Positions 1 through 9,457 of a stretch of 64,000 nucleotides of DNA are shown piece after piece. Origin of the DNA: Mesorhizobium_G sp049840935 (GTDB lineage Bacteria; Pseudomonadota; Alphaproteobacteria; Rhizobiales; Rhizobiaceae); contig JASGJA010000028.1 of NCBI GenBank assembly GCA_049840935.1, positions 1-64,000 on the forward strand, in the 5' to 3' direction. The notes beneath the pieces were generated by a model that did not search any database, was not told the DNA's origin, and saw only the letters and a program-made list of their open reading frames with translations. Each line of letters opens with the position of its first letter. The stretch's first letter is position 1. A program made the translations under genes and the position numbers.

Positions 1-1
1 G

Positions 2-1001
2 CGACCTGTCCCGCTCACCCGTCTTGGGTTCGGCGGCGCACCGCTGGGCAATCTCTATCGCAAGATAGAAGACGCAGACGCCCAAGCTGCCATGCAAACA
101 GCGTGGGCGTCCGGCATTCGCTATTTCGATACCGCACCTCAATACGGTCTGGGCCGTTCGGAAATGCGAATGGGCGAAGCATTCCAGCGCTTTGACCGTT
201 CCGCGTTCACGATTTCAACGAAGGTAGGCCGTCTGCTGGAAGATTGCTCCCCACAGGACGTAACGCCCGAAATCCTTTGTAGACGTTCCGCAAAAGCGCA
301 TCGTTTACGACTATTCCTATGACGGCATCATGCGCAGCCACGCGGCTAGTCTCGAACGGTTGGGCGTCGAAACCGTGGACATTTTGTTTGTTCATGACGT
401 TGACTCCTTCACGCACGGCTCGCGTGCAGCCAGCGATGCGCGCGTGCGCGAACTGTTTGATCGCGACGGTTATCGCGCGCTGGTCGAGTTAAGAGACGCT
501 GGCACCATCAAAGCGTTTGGGGCAGGGGTGAACGAATGGCAGGTCTGCCAAACCCTGCTCGGTATGGGCGATTTCGACTGCTTTCTGCTCGCGGGTCGCT
601 ACACCTTGCTCGAACAGGAAGCGCTTGAGAGTTTCCTGCCCGAATGCGTCAAGCGTGACGTCGGTATTATTCTTGGCGGGCCTTACAATTCCGGGATTTT
701 GGCGACAGGTCCGGTAGAAGGCGCCCGCTATAATTATGCGCCCGCTGCGCCGGAGATTCTGGAGCGCGTGCGTAAGCTCGAAGCGATTTGTCGCGAACAT
801 GGTGTCCGCCTCATTGAGGCGGCACTGCAATTTCCTGCTGCGCATCCAGCGGTGAAAACAGTAATTCCCGGCGCAGTTAGCCGTGCGGAAGTGCTCGCCA
901 ATGTCGAACTGTTTTCGCGTGAACTGCCGACAGGTCTTTGGAGTGATCTCAAGCAGGCCGGGCTGATACGAAGAGATGCCCCGGTTCCGGGAGAAACGTG
1001 A
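2..1001 (+). pseudogene. aldo/keto reductase, 5'-truncated by the window edge and frameshifted
   Basis: This is an NADP-dependent aldo/keto reductase, probably of the L-fucose/aldose dehydrogenase type because a fucose mutarotase gene follows. The reading frame is open from base 2 with the typical N-terminal stretch RLGFGGAPLGNLY and the catalytic-tyrosine segment YFDTAPQYGLG. It then shifts by +1 near base 275, where the sequence reads gaaatcctttgtagac. Downstream in the new frame come FVDVPQKRIVYDYSYDGIM and SLERLGVETVDILFVHDVD, so both halves belong to one protein. The start lies before the window. Because the halves join cleanly, one extra base from a sequence error is as likely as true inactivation. 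Confidence 0.8.
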
Positions 1002-1438
1002 TGTTGCGCGGGATAGATCCCATTCTTTCACCTGAACTGTTGCGCATTTTGCGCGCGATGGGCCACGGCGACGACATTGTTATTGCTGATGCCAATTTCC
1101 CCGCCGAATCCTGCGCTACTGAACTGGTGCGGCTTGACGGCTTGAGTGCACCGCAAGTTGCGCGCGCAATATTGAGCGTCATGCCGCTGGATGATTTTGT
1201 TGAAGACCCGGTCCGCAGCATGGCGATTGTAGGCGATGAAAATACGCTGCCGCCTGTGGTCGCGCTTTTGCAGTCCGTCATCGATGAGGTCGCGGACAAG
1301 CCAACCGCGATCAAGCCGCTGGAGCGCTTTGCCTTCTATGAAAAAGCGCGCGCCGCTTTCGCAATCGTCCAAACCGGCGAAACGCGCCACTACGGCAATT
1401 TGCTACTTAAGAAAGGCGTTATCGCTTCGTCGGATTGA
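1001..1438 (+). CDS. fucU: RbsD/FucU family sugar mutarotase, probably L-fucose mutarotase
   Basis: A 145-residue protein beginning MLRGIDPILSPELL with the RbsD/FucU signature GHGDDIVIADANFPA (about residues 21-35) and the C-terminal KPLERFAFYEKAR and RHYGNLLLKKGVI. Members interconvert the alpha and beta anomers of fucose or ribose. The ATG overlaps the TGA of the aldo/keto reductase (TGATG), so the two genes are probably translationally coupled and serve the same sugar-oxidation pathway. A GTG three bases upstream is a possible alternative start. Confidence 0.88.
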   Translation: MLRGIDPILSPELLRILRAMGHGDDIVIADANFPAESCATELVRLDGLSAPQVARAILSVMPLDDFVEDPVRSMAIVGDENTLPPVVALLQSVIDEVADKPTAIKPLERFAFYEKARAAFAIVQTGETRHYGNLLLKKGVIASSD

Positions 1439-1441
1439 ACG

Positions 1442-2782
1442 CTAAACCGCGACTGAATGGCGTGCGTTGCCCTTCGCGAAATAGGGATCGAAGTGCGAGG
1501 CCACCAGACGTGTCATGGTTTGATCGGTTATTATAAAACGGTCGCCCTCGCGCCTCAGCCCGGACATTGGCGATTGCGCCAGAAGCGTTGCCTGTGCCAA
1601 CAGCGTTTGCGCCTGTGAGCCGAACCGGTTGAGCAATTCTCGCGCACTAAGCGAGAAGTCGCACATCAGCCGTTCGATGGCCCACCCGCGCATCCGGTCA
1701 TCGTCAGAAAATGTGATCCCGCGCACAACGGATAACTCGCCGTTTGAAACCACGCGGCAATAGTCTGCCGTGGCCACGATGTTTTGCGTATAGCCGTCTC
1801 GGTAACGGCTCACAGAGGAAGGTCCAAGACCAATCAACGTCTCGCAGCTATCATCGGTATAGCCCTGAAAATTACGCCGCAACCGCCCTTCGCGTGCAGC
1901 GGCGGCAAGGCTATCACCGGGCAGAGCAAAATGGTCGATACCGATGGCCTCATATCCTTCAGCCACAATCATTTCTGCAGCGGCGCGCGCCTGTGCAAGC
2001 CGTTCAAGTCCTTTTGGAAGCCACTCTTCGTCGATCATCGTCTGGTGTTTCTTGAACCACGGCACATGCGCGTAACCGAAAAGCGCAATCCGGTCTGGCC
2101 GCAAGGAAAGCGCCTGATCCAATGTCGCGGCCAGCGTGTTTAAGGTCTGGTGCGGCAAGCCATAGAGTAGATCGAGATTGACTGACTGCACGCCGCGCTC
2201 GCGCAGCCCTTCCACAATCGCCGCAGTCAGCTCAAAGCTCTGGTCCCGGTTGATAGCCTGTTGCACGCGTTGGTCGAAATCCTGCACGCCGAGGCTGGCG
2301 CGGTTCATCCCTATTTCAGCCAGCATATCCAGCCGCTCGTCACCCATATCATTCGGGTCAATCTCGACGCTGAACTCCACATCTGACGAGACGTCGAAGG
2401 CAGCGTCGATTTCCTTCCGCAGCGCCTTCATATCCTGCGGTTTCAGCATGGTTGGGGAACCGCCGCCCCAATGGACCGCGCGCACCGAGGCACGGCCTGC
2501 AATGCGCTCGCCAATAGTCCGGATTTCAGCATGTAACGCTTCGAGGTACTCGCTCACCGGATCATAGCGCCGCGTCTGCTTGGTGTGGCAGGCGCAAAAC
2601 CAGCAAAGACGGTCGCAATAGGGAATGTGCAGATAGAGCGAGAGCGCATCGCCTTGCGGAATTGCATCCAGCCAGCCCGCGACTGTTCCCGCATCCACCC
2701 CCGCATGAAAATGCGGCGCGGTAGGGTAACTCGTATAGCGCGGAACGTTGGTTTCAATCGCGCGGTGTGACGAAGCGGTCAT
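1442..2782 (-). CDS. hemN: oxygen-independent coproporphyrinogen III oxidase
   Basis: This radical-SAM enzyme converts coproporphyrinogen III to protoporphyrinogen IX without oxygen in haem synthesis. The cluster-binding motif CDRLCWFCACH (CX3CX2CXC) lies near residue 60, followed by HWGGGSPTML and the HemN-specific LYGLPHQT and FGYAHVPW. About 446 residues, normal for HemN. I chose the ATG at 2782 because GAGGG lies just upstream; an ATG at 2797 is an in-frame alternative. It lies directly downstream of an fnrN gene, with an FNR-type site between the two, which fits induction at low oxygen. Confidence 0.95.
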   Translation of the reverse strand: MTASSHRAIETNVPRYTSYPTAPHFHAGVDAGTVAGWLDAIPQGDALSLYLHIPYCDRLCWFCACHTKQTRRYDPVSEYLEALHAEIRTIGERIAGRASVRAVHWGGGSPTMLKPQDMKALRKEIDAAFDVSSDVEFSVEIDPNDMGDERLDMLAEIGMNRASLGVQDFDQRVQQAINRDQSFELTAAIVEGLRERGVQSVNLDLLYGLPHQTLNTLAATLDQALSLRPDRIALFGYAHVPWFKKHQTMIDEEWLPKGLERLAQARAAAEMIVAEGYEAIGIDHFALPGDSLAAAAREGRLRRNFQGYTDDSCETLIGLGPSSVSRYRDGYTQNIVATADYCRVVSNGELSVVRGITFSDDDRMRGWAIERLMCDFSLSARELLNRFGSQAQTLLAQATLLAQSPMSGLRREGDRFIITDQTMTRLVASHFDPYFAKGNARHSVAV

Positions 2783-2837
2783 GGCATCCCTCTGCATTGC
2801 AGATGCCTGTCTTTGCCATGCGCGTTGTATGTTTACG

Positions 2838-2851
2838 TTGATTCAGGTCAA
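2838..2851 (-). promoter_or_regulatory. FNR/FixK-type box upstream of hemN
   Basis: The sequence ttgattcaggtcaa matches the FNR consensus TTGAT-N4-ATCAA at nine of ten positions (GTCAA in the right half). It ends just before the fnrN stop codon and lies 41-56 bases upstream of the possible hemN starts, suitable for oxygen-responsive control of hemN by the adjacent regulator. Confidence 0.65.
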
Positions 2852-3583
2852 TCAGTCGCCGGCGCGGATCACGAGACGCTTAAAGTCCTCGATAATGACG
2901 TGCCGATTGTTCTCTATGCGAATGACGTGCTCGGTTCGCAACCGCGTCATCTGCCTGCTCACCGTTTCGATGGTGAGCCCAAGGAAATCCGCGATATCTG
3001 CGCGCGAAAGCGGCAGATCGAAGGATGCACTGTAGGCTTCCGGGTTTGTGCCGGGGCGAATGTTGCGCGCGATCATGAGAAGAAAGCTGGCGACTTTCTC
3101 CGCTGCCGTTTTCCGCCCCAGCATCACCATCCAGTCACGCGCCTGATCAAGTTCTTTCAGCGTTTGTTCCAGCAGGCGATGCTGCAAATCCGGCTGGTCG
3201 GCCATCATTCTCTCAACGACCCGTCGTGGAAATGTGCACAGATCAACTTCCGTCGCCGCCTCTGCCGTAAGCGCACTTTCCGCCTTGAACGGCCTGCCAA
3301 CGAAATCGGGCGCGAATTGCAGCCCAACGATCTGCTGACGCCCATCGGATAGCGTCTTTGTCAGCTTCACCACACCGCCGAGAACGTTCGAATAGCGCTC
3401 GACATCCTGCGCATCGCCAACCAGCACTTCGCCCTCGGTGGTCCTGTGCTTGGAGGACGATTTGGCCAGCGTTACAAGTTGCTCCGGGTTGAGCGCGCCG
3501 CAGACGCCGCGATGGCGCGCTTCGCAAGACACGCACAGCACCGGGATGCCCGCCGTATGAACATCTTTCCGCACATTACTCAT
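2852..3583 (-). CDS. fnrN: Crp/Fnr family oxygen-sensing regulator (FnrN type)
   Basis: A 243-residue CRP/FNR-family transcription factor. The N-terminal cysteines CVSCEARHRGVC (Cys17, 20 and 28) plus a later cysteine in VDLCTF match the four [4Fe-4S] ligands of FNR/FnrN, so it should sense oxygen directly, unlike FixK, which lacks them. A cyclic-nucleotide-binding-like beta roll and dimer helix follow. The C-terminal helix-turn-helix is ADIADFLGLTIETVSRQMTRL; its E-SR recognition residues predict binding to TTGAT half-sites. One such site lies between this gene and hemN. Confidence 0.9.
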   Translation of the reverse strand: MSNVRKDVHTAGIPVLCVSCEARHRGVCGALNPEQLVTLAKSSSKHRTTEGEVLVGDAQDVERYSNVLGGVVKLTKTLSDGRQQIVGLQFAPDFVGRPFKAESALTAEAATEVDLCTFPRRVVERMMADQPDLQHRLLEQTLKELDQARDWMVMLGRKTAAEKVASFLLMIARNIRPGTNPEAYSASFDLPLSRADIADFLGLTIETVSRQMTRLRTEHVIRIENNRHVIIEDFKRLVIRAGD

Positions 3584-3637
3584 AGAGGAGGGCCTAGCAC
3601 CCCCAACGAGGTTGCACCACTGCGCATTTTGTCCGCT

Positions 3638-5620
3638 TTAGTCGCGGATATTTTCCAAAAGATGCCTGCGCTGGCGCAAATAATAGCCTTTGAGTTGGGG
3701 AATCTGCTCTTCAAGCCCATGCAGGCGCGCAATCGCCTTTTGCACCCGGCCTTCATAATTGTCCTCAAGGAAGGCGTTATGCGCCTTCATGACCTCGGGC
3801 GAGGGGACCTGCGAAAGAACCGTCGAGACAGTGGTTCGTTCAAATTTGCCTTTCACGGCAACGCGGTCCAGTTCAATCACCGACATGGCTTGACCCGCCA
3901 GTCGCGCTGTCTCTGAACCCAGCAATATGGAAACATCATAATTTTTGGTTTGGCCTTCCAGCCGCGAAGCCAGGTTCACCGCATCTCCCAGTGCCGAATA
4001 GTCGAAACGTTTTTCCGATCCCATATTGCCGACGACACAGTCGCCGGTGTTGATTCCGACGCCGATTTTCAACGCCAGAGCTTGCTCGCCGCGTTCGTTA
4101 GCCTCCGCAGCCAACTCGGCATTTAGCTTGTCCAGCGCCGTCAGCATCGCAAGTGCCGCCTGCACGGCGTGGGCGGCATGGTCGGGGTCGTCCAGCGGCG
4201 CGTTCCAAAACGCCATGATGCAATCGCCGATATATTTGTCGATGGTGCCGCCCGCATTAACCACCGCATCGGAAAGCGGGTTCAGTAGGCGATTTACGAG
4301 CGCGGTCAGCCTCTCCGGGCTGTCTTTCATCTGTTCGGAAATGGTGGTGAAGCCGCTCACGTCGCAGAACAGAATGCTGAGCGTCCGCCGTTCGCCTCCG
4401 AGTTTCAGCTTGCTGGGATCATGCGTTAGCTGCCGCACCAGTTCCGGCGAAAGATATTGCGAGAACGCACGCGTGATTTCGCGCCTCAAACGGCGTTCGG
4501 CGGCATAGTCGCGTGCGCCTTGTGCAAGCGATACCGCCGCAAACGCAAATGCCGGTGCCGCCGGCGGCACATAAATTTTGCCAAATCGGAGCAGGAGAAA
4601 TGACGCGACGACGATGCCCGCAAATCCGGCCAGTGCCACGACAAAAGTGCGCCAGCTTGTCCCGCGCCATGCCATCATCGCGGCGAGTATAGCGGCGGCG
4701 TATGTCACGGATATGAGCGCCCAAAGCGGCGCGCTGCGGATAAATTGCCCGCTTGCGAGATTGTCAAAAACGGTTGCCTGTATCTCCGCGCCGGAAACCA
4801 GCGTGCCGGTCCGCGCGCTCCATGAGGTCGCGTAGGCGTCGGCTCCGCCTGCATCAACCTTTGGCGCGGCCTGCATCGACAAGCCGACGATTACGGTGCG
4901 CCCTCGGAAGAAATCCGGCGGCAGAAACGCAGCCGGATCAAGCGCTTGATAATAGGAAACAGTAGGATAGCTGCGTGCAGGACCATAGGTCTGAATCAGC
5001 GAACCATCCGGCGCTGCTCGATTTCCACCAAGAAGCGTTTTTGCAAAACTATCATCATAGCCGGGAATGCGCCGTATTGCGCCGTCACGGTCGAGCACGA
5101 TTGAGGCAACGCCCGACCGCGCGCCCCCAGCGGTCAATTCGGGTAGCGGCTCTGTTCGCAGCATCTGGCTGGCCTGAGGCGTTTCGAGAATTGTTATGTC
5201 GGACGCCAGCACCACGTCCGGCCCCATCGCCGCCGCAAGTGCGGCATCCGCTTCCGGAGTGGAAGGCTCCGCGAAAATTATGTCCAGCCCTATCCTCGTT
5301 GCACCCGCCGCGCGCAACGCGGCTATTAGCTTTGCGTGATGGTCGCGCGGCCACGGCCACTGCTTGCCGATTTCGGCCAGCGACGGCTCGTCAATCGCCA
5401 CGATGATCGGGCCGTTAGCGGGCCGCTGCGGCGCAAAGGTGGTGGAAAGATAATCAAACGTCCGCGCGTCGAGCAGACGCCACGGACCTGTCTGCGATAT
5501 CAGGGCGATGGCGATGCCAACAAAAAGCGCCGTAAGTACCAGCCCAGTGCCCCGCTTCCGGGAGTTCGGTCGGCCTGCTCGAGGCGCAGGCAGCCGCGTC
5601 CACCAGGGCCGCGCCTCCAT
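3638..5620 (-). CDS. membrane CHASE2-domain adenylate cyclase
   Basis: A 660-residue class III nucleotide cyclase. One N-terminal membrane helix (about 26-42) precedes an extracytoplasmic CHASE2 sensor (about 45-290, with PIIVAIDEPSLAEIG and GLDIIFAEP). Three further helices (about 300-368) lead to the cytoplasmic cyclase domain (about 405-580). Key residues are present: metal-binding Asp420 (LFCDVSGF) and Asp466 (KYIGDC), base-selecting Lys462 and Asp546 (ALGDAVNLASRLE), and transition-state Asn549 and Arg553. The Lys/Asp pair predicts cAMP as product. Its ATG overlaps the stop of the upstream FecR-barrel gene (ATGA), so the two are translationally coupled and probably form one signalling unit. 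The CHASE2 ligand is unknown. Confidence 0.9.
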   Translation of the reverse strand: MEARPWWTRLPAPRAGRPNSRKRGTGLVLTALFVGIAIALISQTGPWRLLDARTFDYLSTTFAPQRPANGPIIVAIDEPSLAEIGKQWPWPRDHHAKLIAALRAAGATRIGLDIIFAEPSTPEADAALAAAMGPDVVLASDITILETPQASQMLRTEPLPELTAGGARSGVASIVLDRDGAIRRIPGYDDSFAKTLLGGNRAAPDGSLIQTYGPARSYPTVSYYQALDPAAFLPPDFFRGRTVIVGLSMQAAPKVDAGGADAYATSWSARTGTLVSGAEIQATVFDNLASGQFIRSAPLWALISVTYAAAILAAMMAWRGTSWRTFVVALAGFAGIVVASFLLLRFGKIYVPPAAPAFAFAAVSLAQGARDYAAERRLRREITRAFSQYLSPELVRQLTHDPSKLKLGGERRTLSILFCDVSGFTTISEQMKDSPERLTALVNRLLNPLSDAVVNAGGTIDKYIGDCIMAFWNAPLDDPDHAAHAVQAALAMLTALDKLNAELAAEANERGEQALALKIGVGINTGDCVVGNMGSEKRFDYSALGDAVNLASRLEGQTKNYDVSILLGSETARLAGQAMSVIELDRVAVKGKFERTTVSTVLSQVPSPEVMKAHNAFLEDNYEGRVQKAIARLHGLEEQIPQLKGYYLRQRRHLLENIRD

Positions 5621-8600
5621 CAGAACCGGACCTTGAACGTTCCCGTAAAGGTCTGTCCCCAGCCCGGCGTATTAGGCGCAACGAGAAATTCTTCGTCGAG
5701 CAAATTGTACCCGGCAAGCTGCAGCTCGAAGCGTTTGTCGGAAGGTTCCCACGTAAGGAACGCGTCAGCCGTCCAATAGCCGTCGAGATTATCGCCCGCC
5801 ACCTGCGTTTCACGTTCACCGACATAGCTGGCCGCAAGCGTTACCTTGACGTTGGCCGGATTGACCCAGGTGACACCCGCGCGCGCCGTCGTTTCAGGCA
5901 CATAAGCAAGACCATCGCCATATCCGATGCTGGTGGGGTCTTCATTCTCCGAATCCGCATAGGATGCGGTTGCGAATACGCCAAAGCCATGACCCAGCCA
6001 CACATTTGCGGTTCCGCTCACACGATCTATCCGCCCCTCGGTTACGGATTGCGTCTCGATGGTTCCGGGGATCGGAATGAGCAGGTCATGTATGGATTGA
6101 TGCTGATAATCGACCGAGGTGAAAAAACGGGTGGTCCATTCCGCATCCCATCGCGCGGCGATGGTGTCCGAATATCCTCCAACCGCGAGGGGCGTTTGGT
6201 TCGATTGCAGCCCAACAATTCCGATTGGCGCCAGCGTCATATTGTTGGCGGCTTCAGTTTCACGGATAAAGCCGACACGCAATGAATGCCCAGGCATGAA
6301 ATCCCACGCAAATCCGGCTCGCGGCTCGAACCGCTGCACATCGACTGAACCGTCCGAAATCGTGCCGAATGCTCCCGCTTCAAGCTTGAGATCGGGTGTC
6401 ACCTGCATTGCCGCATCGGCGTAGATACGCCCGAATGTAACATCCGTGTCGTCAGCCAGCGTGTTAGTGACATCGCCAATACCCAGTAGCGGAAAACCCA
6501 CAGTCGTCGTGAACGACTGGTCGAGTGTCAGCTTTCCAACCTCCGCGCCATAGCGCCAGACGATGTCGTTTGCCTCGACCGTATGATTGATTGCGCCGAC
6601 ATAGGTTCTCTGGTCAGTGCTTGCCAGATCCTGCTGCGATATCAGCGGGATAGTTGGGAAGAACGGCAGCAGGAAGCCATTGCTCAGCGAATCGCTGGTC
6701 TGCTTTATGTCATTCACGAAGAAAGCAGCGTTCAGGACATTGTGGTAGCCGAATGTATGGCTCCAGCCGATCCCACCTGTTGTGGATCGGGTCTTCACTT
6801 CACGATTGTAATCCGCTGCATTGTAGATGAGCGCAGGAATGGTGAAATCCACATGCGCATCATCGAATCTTTCATCGACATTCTGTATGTCGAGATAAGT
6901 CACCACGCGATCATTCGGGGTCGGTCGCGCGGTCACATAGGCCGTGCCGGAAATCGTTTCGAAATCCAGCGTAAAATCTGTGTATGGAACCACTGTTCCC
7001 GGCGCGAGATACTGCCTGTATTCTTCCGATGGCTGCCATTTGAAATTGCCATAGAAGCTCCACGGGAAGGGGGCGTGCTGGAACGATTGCAACTCGGCTT
7101 CACCGGTCGCTTTCCAGTCTGTTCCCGATTTCACGAAGCCGCTGCCGAGAGAGCCTTCCACGAATGGGCGGCGAATGAGATTGGCCGTCCGGGATCGCCC
7201 GGAAATCATCTCCGGCGAAAACATCAGGCCCTGGAACAGTGCGGAGAACCCGGCGTCGTTTGTGGTCGGAACCACGACATTGCCGCCATAGGTGATGTCG
7301 CCGGTAAACGGGTCGGCGCTTCCAGTTACGGCTTGATCGACATAAGCTGCGCCCGCGAAGGCATCGAATGCGCTGTCCGAATAGAAGCGTCCCCACGCGT
7401 CCAGCCCCTGCAATCTGAAGGCTTCGTTCAGGGTAGAACCTGCATCAGTGTTCGCGCTCACCGGCGCATAGTCGCCTCCGCGTGCACGACTGCGGCGCAG
7501 CGCATCCTGCGCGCTGGCGATTGCGCGGTCGGAGTCGTAGCCATCAATTGCGATCGATGTCTCGAAATCGGCAGTAACCGGATCGTTGGGATCGAGCCGG
7601 TTGGCATTTTCGAGCGCCTGCTCGGCAGGCTCGCGCTGGCCGCTTTCATAATATCCGGCGGCGAGCAACAGCAGGCCCTGTGAGTATGCGGGGCTGACAG
7701 TCGATGCCGCCAGCAAATCGTCCACGGCCTTATCGAGTTCCCCTGTCTGCATGTAATAGCGGCCGCGCGCCGTGAGCGCGACTTCAAACGCTGGGTCCAG
7801 TTCGATCGCCTTGTCGATAAGAACCTTGGCCTCGGCCACCCGATCCTGATCCAGATAGAGAATCGCGAGGTTGGCATAGGAAACTGGATCTGTCGGCTCC
7901 AGTTCGATTGCGCGTTTGAAGGCGGCTTCCGCTTCGCGCGTTCCGCCGCGTGCGCTTTGGATATTGCCCATTGCGTTCCATGCTGATGAGGAACCGGGCG
8001 CCAGAGTGGTAGCGCGTTGCGTGTCGGCGAGAGCGCCCTTCATGTCGCTCTGAATGCCCGACTTGAAATAGGAACGAGCTTCCAGCGCGGTGGGATCATC
8101 CGGGTCAATCGATAGCGACCGTGCAATAGCCTCTTCAACCTGAGCGCGGTCATCGATCAGGATCGAAAGCTGTGCGCGATAGGCTGGCAGCGACGGGTCG
8201 TCAGGATATTCCTTTTCCGCCTGTCGGATCACTTCGATTGCTGCGGGAATATCCTTGAGAAAACCCGTTGTCCAAGCCTTTGCCAACGCTCCATACGGGC
8301 CGCCATGCGGAACATTCGGCTCTGGCTCAACACGGTCGGGGTCAGCAAGAGAGCGCGCGAAATAGGCGCCATAAAGAGCGATTGCCCTGCGTTGCGGATC
8401 GAGGCCGGGCGCTGCTTGCTGAAACAGCTTCGCCGCTTCCGCAAAATCATGATTTGCACCGGCAGCAAGTGCATCGATCAGGTCGAGACGGGCCTGCTGC
8501 GATCGGCTCAATCGTTTTCCGCGCAAATTGCTGGCTGCGGCGAGCGCCACGGCCTTGCCATCATAGCTGAGCGAGGTTTCAGCCAGCGTCAGCCAGTCAT

Positions 8601-9312
8601 CGACACTGCGTGAAGCAGGCGGCGTTGCGTTGATCTCCTCACGCTGCCGACGCATGTCGGGAGAGGGCAGGGGCGATGCCGGCATCCACCCAAACGAATT
8701 TCGCAGCGACAAATAATAGAGCATCTGCTGGCGATCTTTGGGGGCGACGATCACGATCTTGGACGGCTTCTGGCCAATTGTCGCAACCGCCGCTTCGCCC
8801 TCGGCAACATGTACCGAGCCTTGCGGATTGTAGAATTCAACCAATCCTTCGAGAACGATGATGGAGGTCTTGTTGCCTTCGACCGTCATCGTCCAATCGG
8901 TGCCGCGAATTGCCGCCGCCGCCGCTGGTGTTTCCACAATCAACCCTTGGCCGCCACGCTCGGCGCGCGCCCAGATCGTACCGGATTCGAGGCTGAACTT
9001 CGTTTCCGACGGAGTGCCCACCTGCTTGACGACGAGCGTGGTGTTGCGGCCAAGGCGGACCTGCGTTCGATCCGAGAACAGCACGGCGAGATTGCCAAGC
9101 GCGTTGGTGCGCAGAATATCGCCCGGCAGCAAATCCTGATTGATGTCTACGCCGCGCCAGTTGCTGATATCGATGAACCGCACTTCTTCACCGATCTTGC
9201 GCGCAATAACGGTTCCCGCAGGCGGTTGGCTGCGAGGTAAAACTTCCGAATATGATGGCCATGCGCAGCCAGAAATGGTCAGCGCAAGCAATACTCGCCT
9301 CAGTACAGACAT
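5620..9312 (-). CDS. FecR-domain / TPR / outer-membrane beta-barrel fusion protein
   Basis: A 1230-residue envelope protein with three parts. The N-terminus has a signal sequence whose LTISGC at residues 11-16 fits a lipobox. A FecR domain follows (about 30-190; FSLESGTIWARAE, AAIRGTDW, EGLVEFYN). About eight TPR units run from roughly 235 to 615. The C-terminal 580 residues are rich in alternating aromatic/polar beta strands like TonB-dependent receptor barrels (YNLLDEEFLVAPNTPGW) and end in TFKVRF, a terminal-Phe outer-membrane insertion signal. I see no recognisable plug domain. It overlaps the CHASE2 cyclase gene by one base. Periplasmic relay to the CHASE2 sensor is an inference. Confidence 0.8.
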   Translation of the reverse strand: MSVLRRVLLALTISGCAWPSYSEVLPRSQPPAGTVIARKIGEEVRFIDISNWRGVDINQDLLPGDILRTNALGNLAVLFSDRTQVRLGRNTTLVVKQVGTPSETKFSLESGTIWARAERGGQGLIVETPAAAAAIRGTDWTMTVEGNKTSIIVLEGLVEFYNPQGSVHVAEGEAAVATIGQKPSKIVIVAPKDRQQMLYYLSLRNSFGWMPASPLPSPDMRRQREEINATPPASRSVDDWLTLAETSLSYDGKAVALAAASNLRGKRLSRSQQARLDLIDALAAGANHDFAEAAKLFQQAAPGLDPQRRAIALYGAYFARSLADPDRVEPEPNVPHGGPYGALAKAWTTGFLKDIPAAIEVIRQAEKEYPDDPSLPAYRAQLSILIDDRAQVEEAIARSLSIDPDDPTALEARSYFKSGIQSDMKGALADTQRATTLAPGSSSAWNAMGNIQSARGGTREAEAAFKRAIELEPTDPVSYANLAILYLDQDRVAEAKVLIDKAIELDPAFEVALTARGRYYMQTGELDKAVDDLLAASTVSPAYSQGLLLLAAGYYESGQREPAEQALENANRLDPNDPVTADFETSIAIDGYDSDRAIASAQDALRRSRARGGDYAPVSANTDAGSTLNEAFRLQGLDAWGRFYSDSAFDAFAGAAYVDQAVTGSADPFTGDITYGGNVVVPTTNDAGFSALFQGLMFSPEMISGRSRTANLIRRPFVEGSLGSGFVKSGTDWKATGEAELQSFQHAPFPWSFYGNFKWQPSEEYRQYLAPGTVVPYTDFTLDFETISGTAYVTARPTPNDRVVTYLDIQNVDERFDDAHVDFTIPALIYNAADYNREVKTRSTTGGIGWSHTFGYHNVLNAAFFVNDIKQTSDSLSNGFLLPFFPTIPLISQQDLASTDQRTYVGAINHTVEANDIVWRYGAEVGKLTLDQSFTTTVGFPLLGIGDVTNTLADDTDVTFGRIYADAAMQVTPDLKLEAGAFGTISDGSVDVQRFEPRAGFAWDFMPGHSLRVGFIRETEAANNMTLAPIGIVGLQSNQTPLAVGGYSDTIAARWDAEWTTRFFTSVDYQHQSIHDLLIPIPGTIETQSVTEGRIDRVSGTANVWLGHGFGVFATASYADSENEDPTSIGYGDGLAYVPETTARAGVTWVNPANVKVTLAASYVGERETQVAGDNLDGYWTADAFLTWEPSDKRFELQLAGYNLLDEEFLVAPNTPGWGQTFTGTFKVRF

Positions 9313-9457
9313 TTAAATTATCGGTGCAAAACCCTCTTTAATCACACGTATACAAACGATTTATACTGTCAAGTTTTCGTTGCTGTATAAGGAATGTTCG
9401 GGCATTGATCCCAAAAATTGCGTTGCAGAAAATCGACAAATATAGAGCATTATTCTA
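9313..9457. promoter_or_regulatory. A/T-rich divergent promoter region
   Basis: This 145-base gap separates the FecR-barrel gene (leftward) from the PycTM-like gene (rightward). It is clearly more A/T-rich than its surroundings and repeats the motif TATAC (cgtatacaaac, ttatactgtc) with a third similar tgtataag, as expected for a shared control region. I cannot assign exact promoter elements. Confidence 0.4.

Noticed and set aside
6583..7683. A 366-codon plus-strand frame inside the FecR-barrel region
   Set aside because: It mirrors the barrel-coding strand and has no recognisable features.
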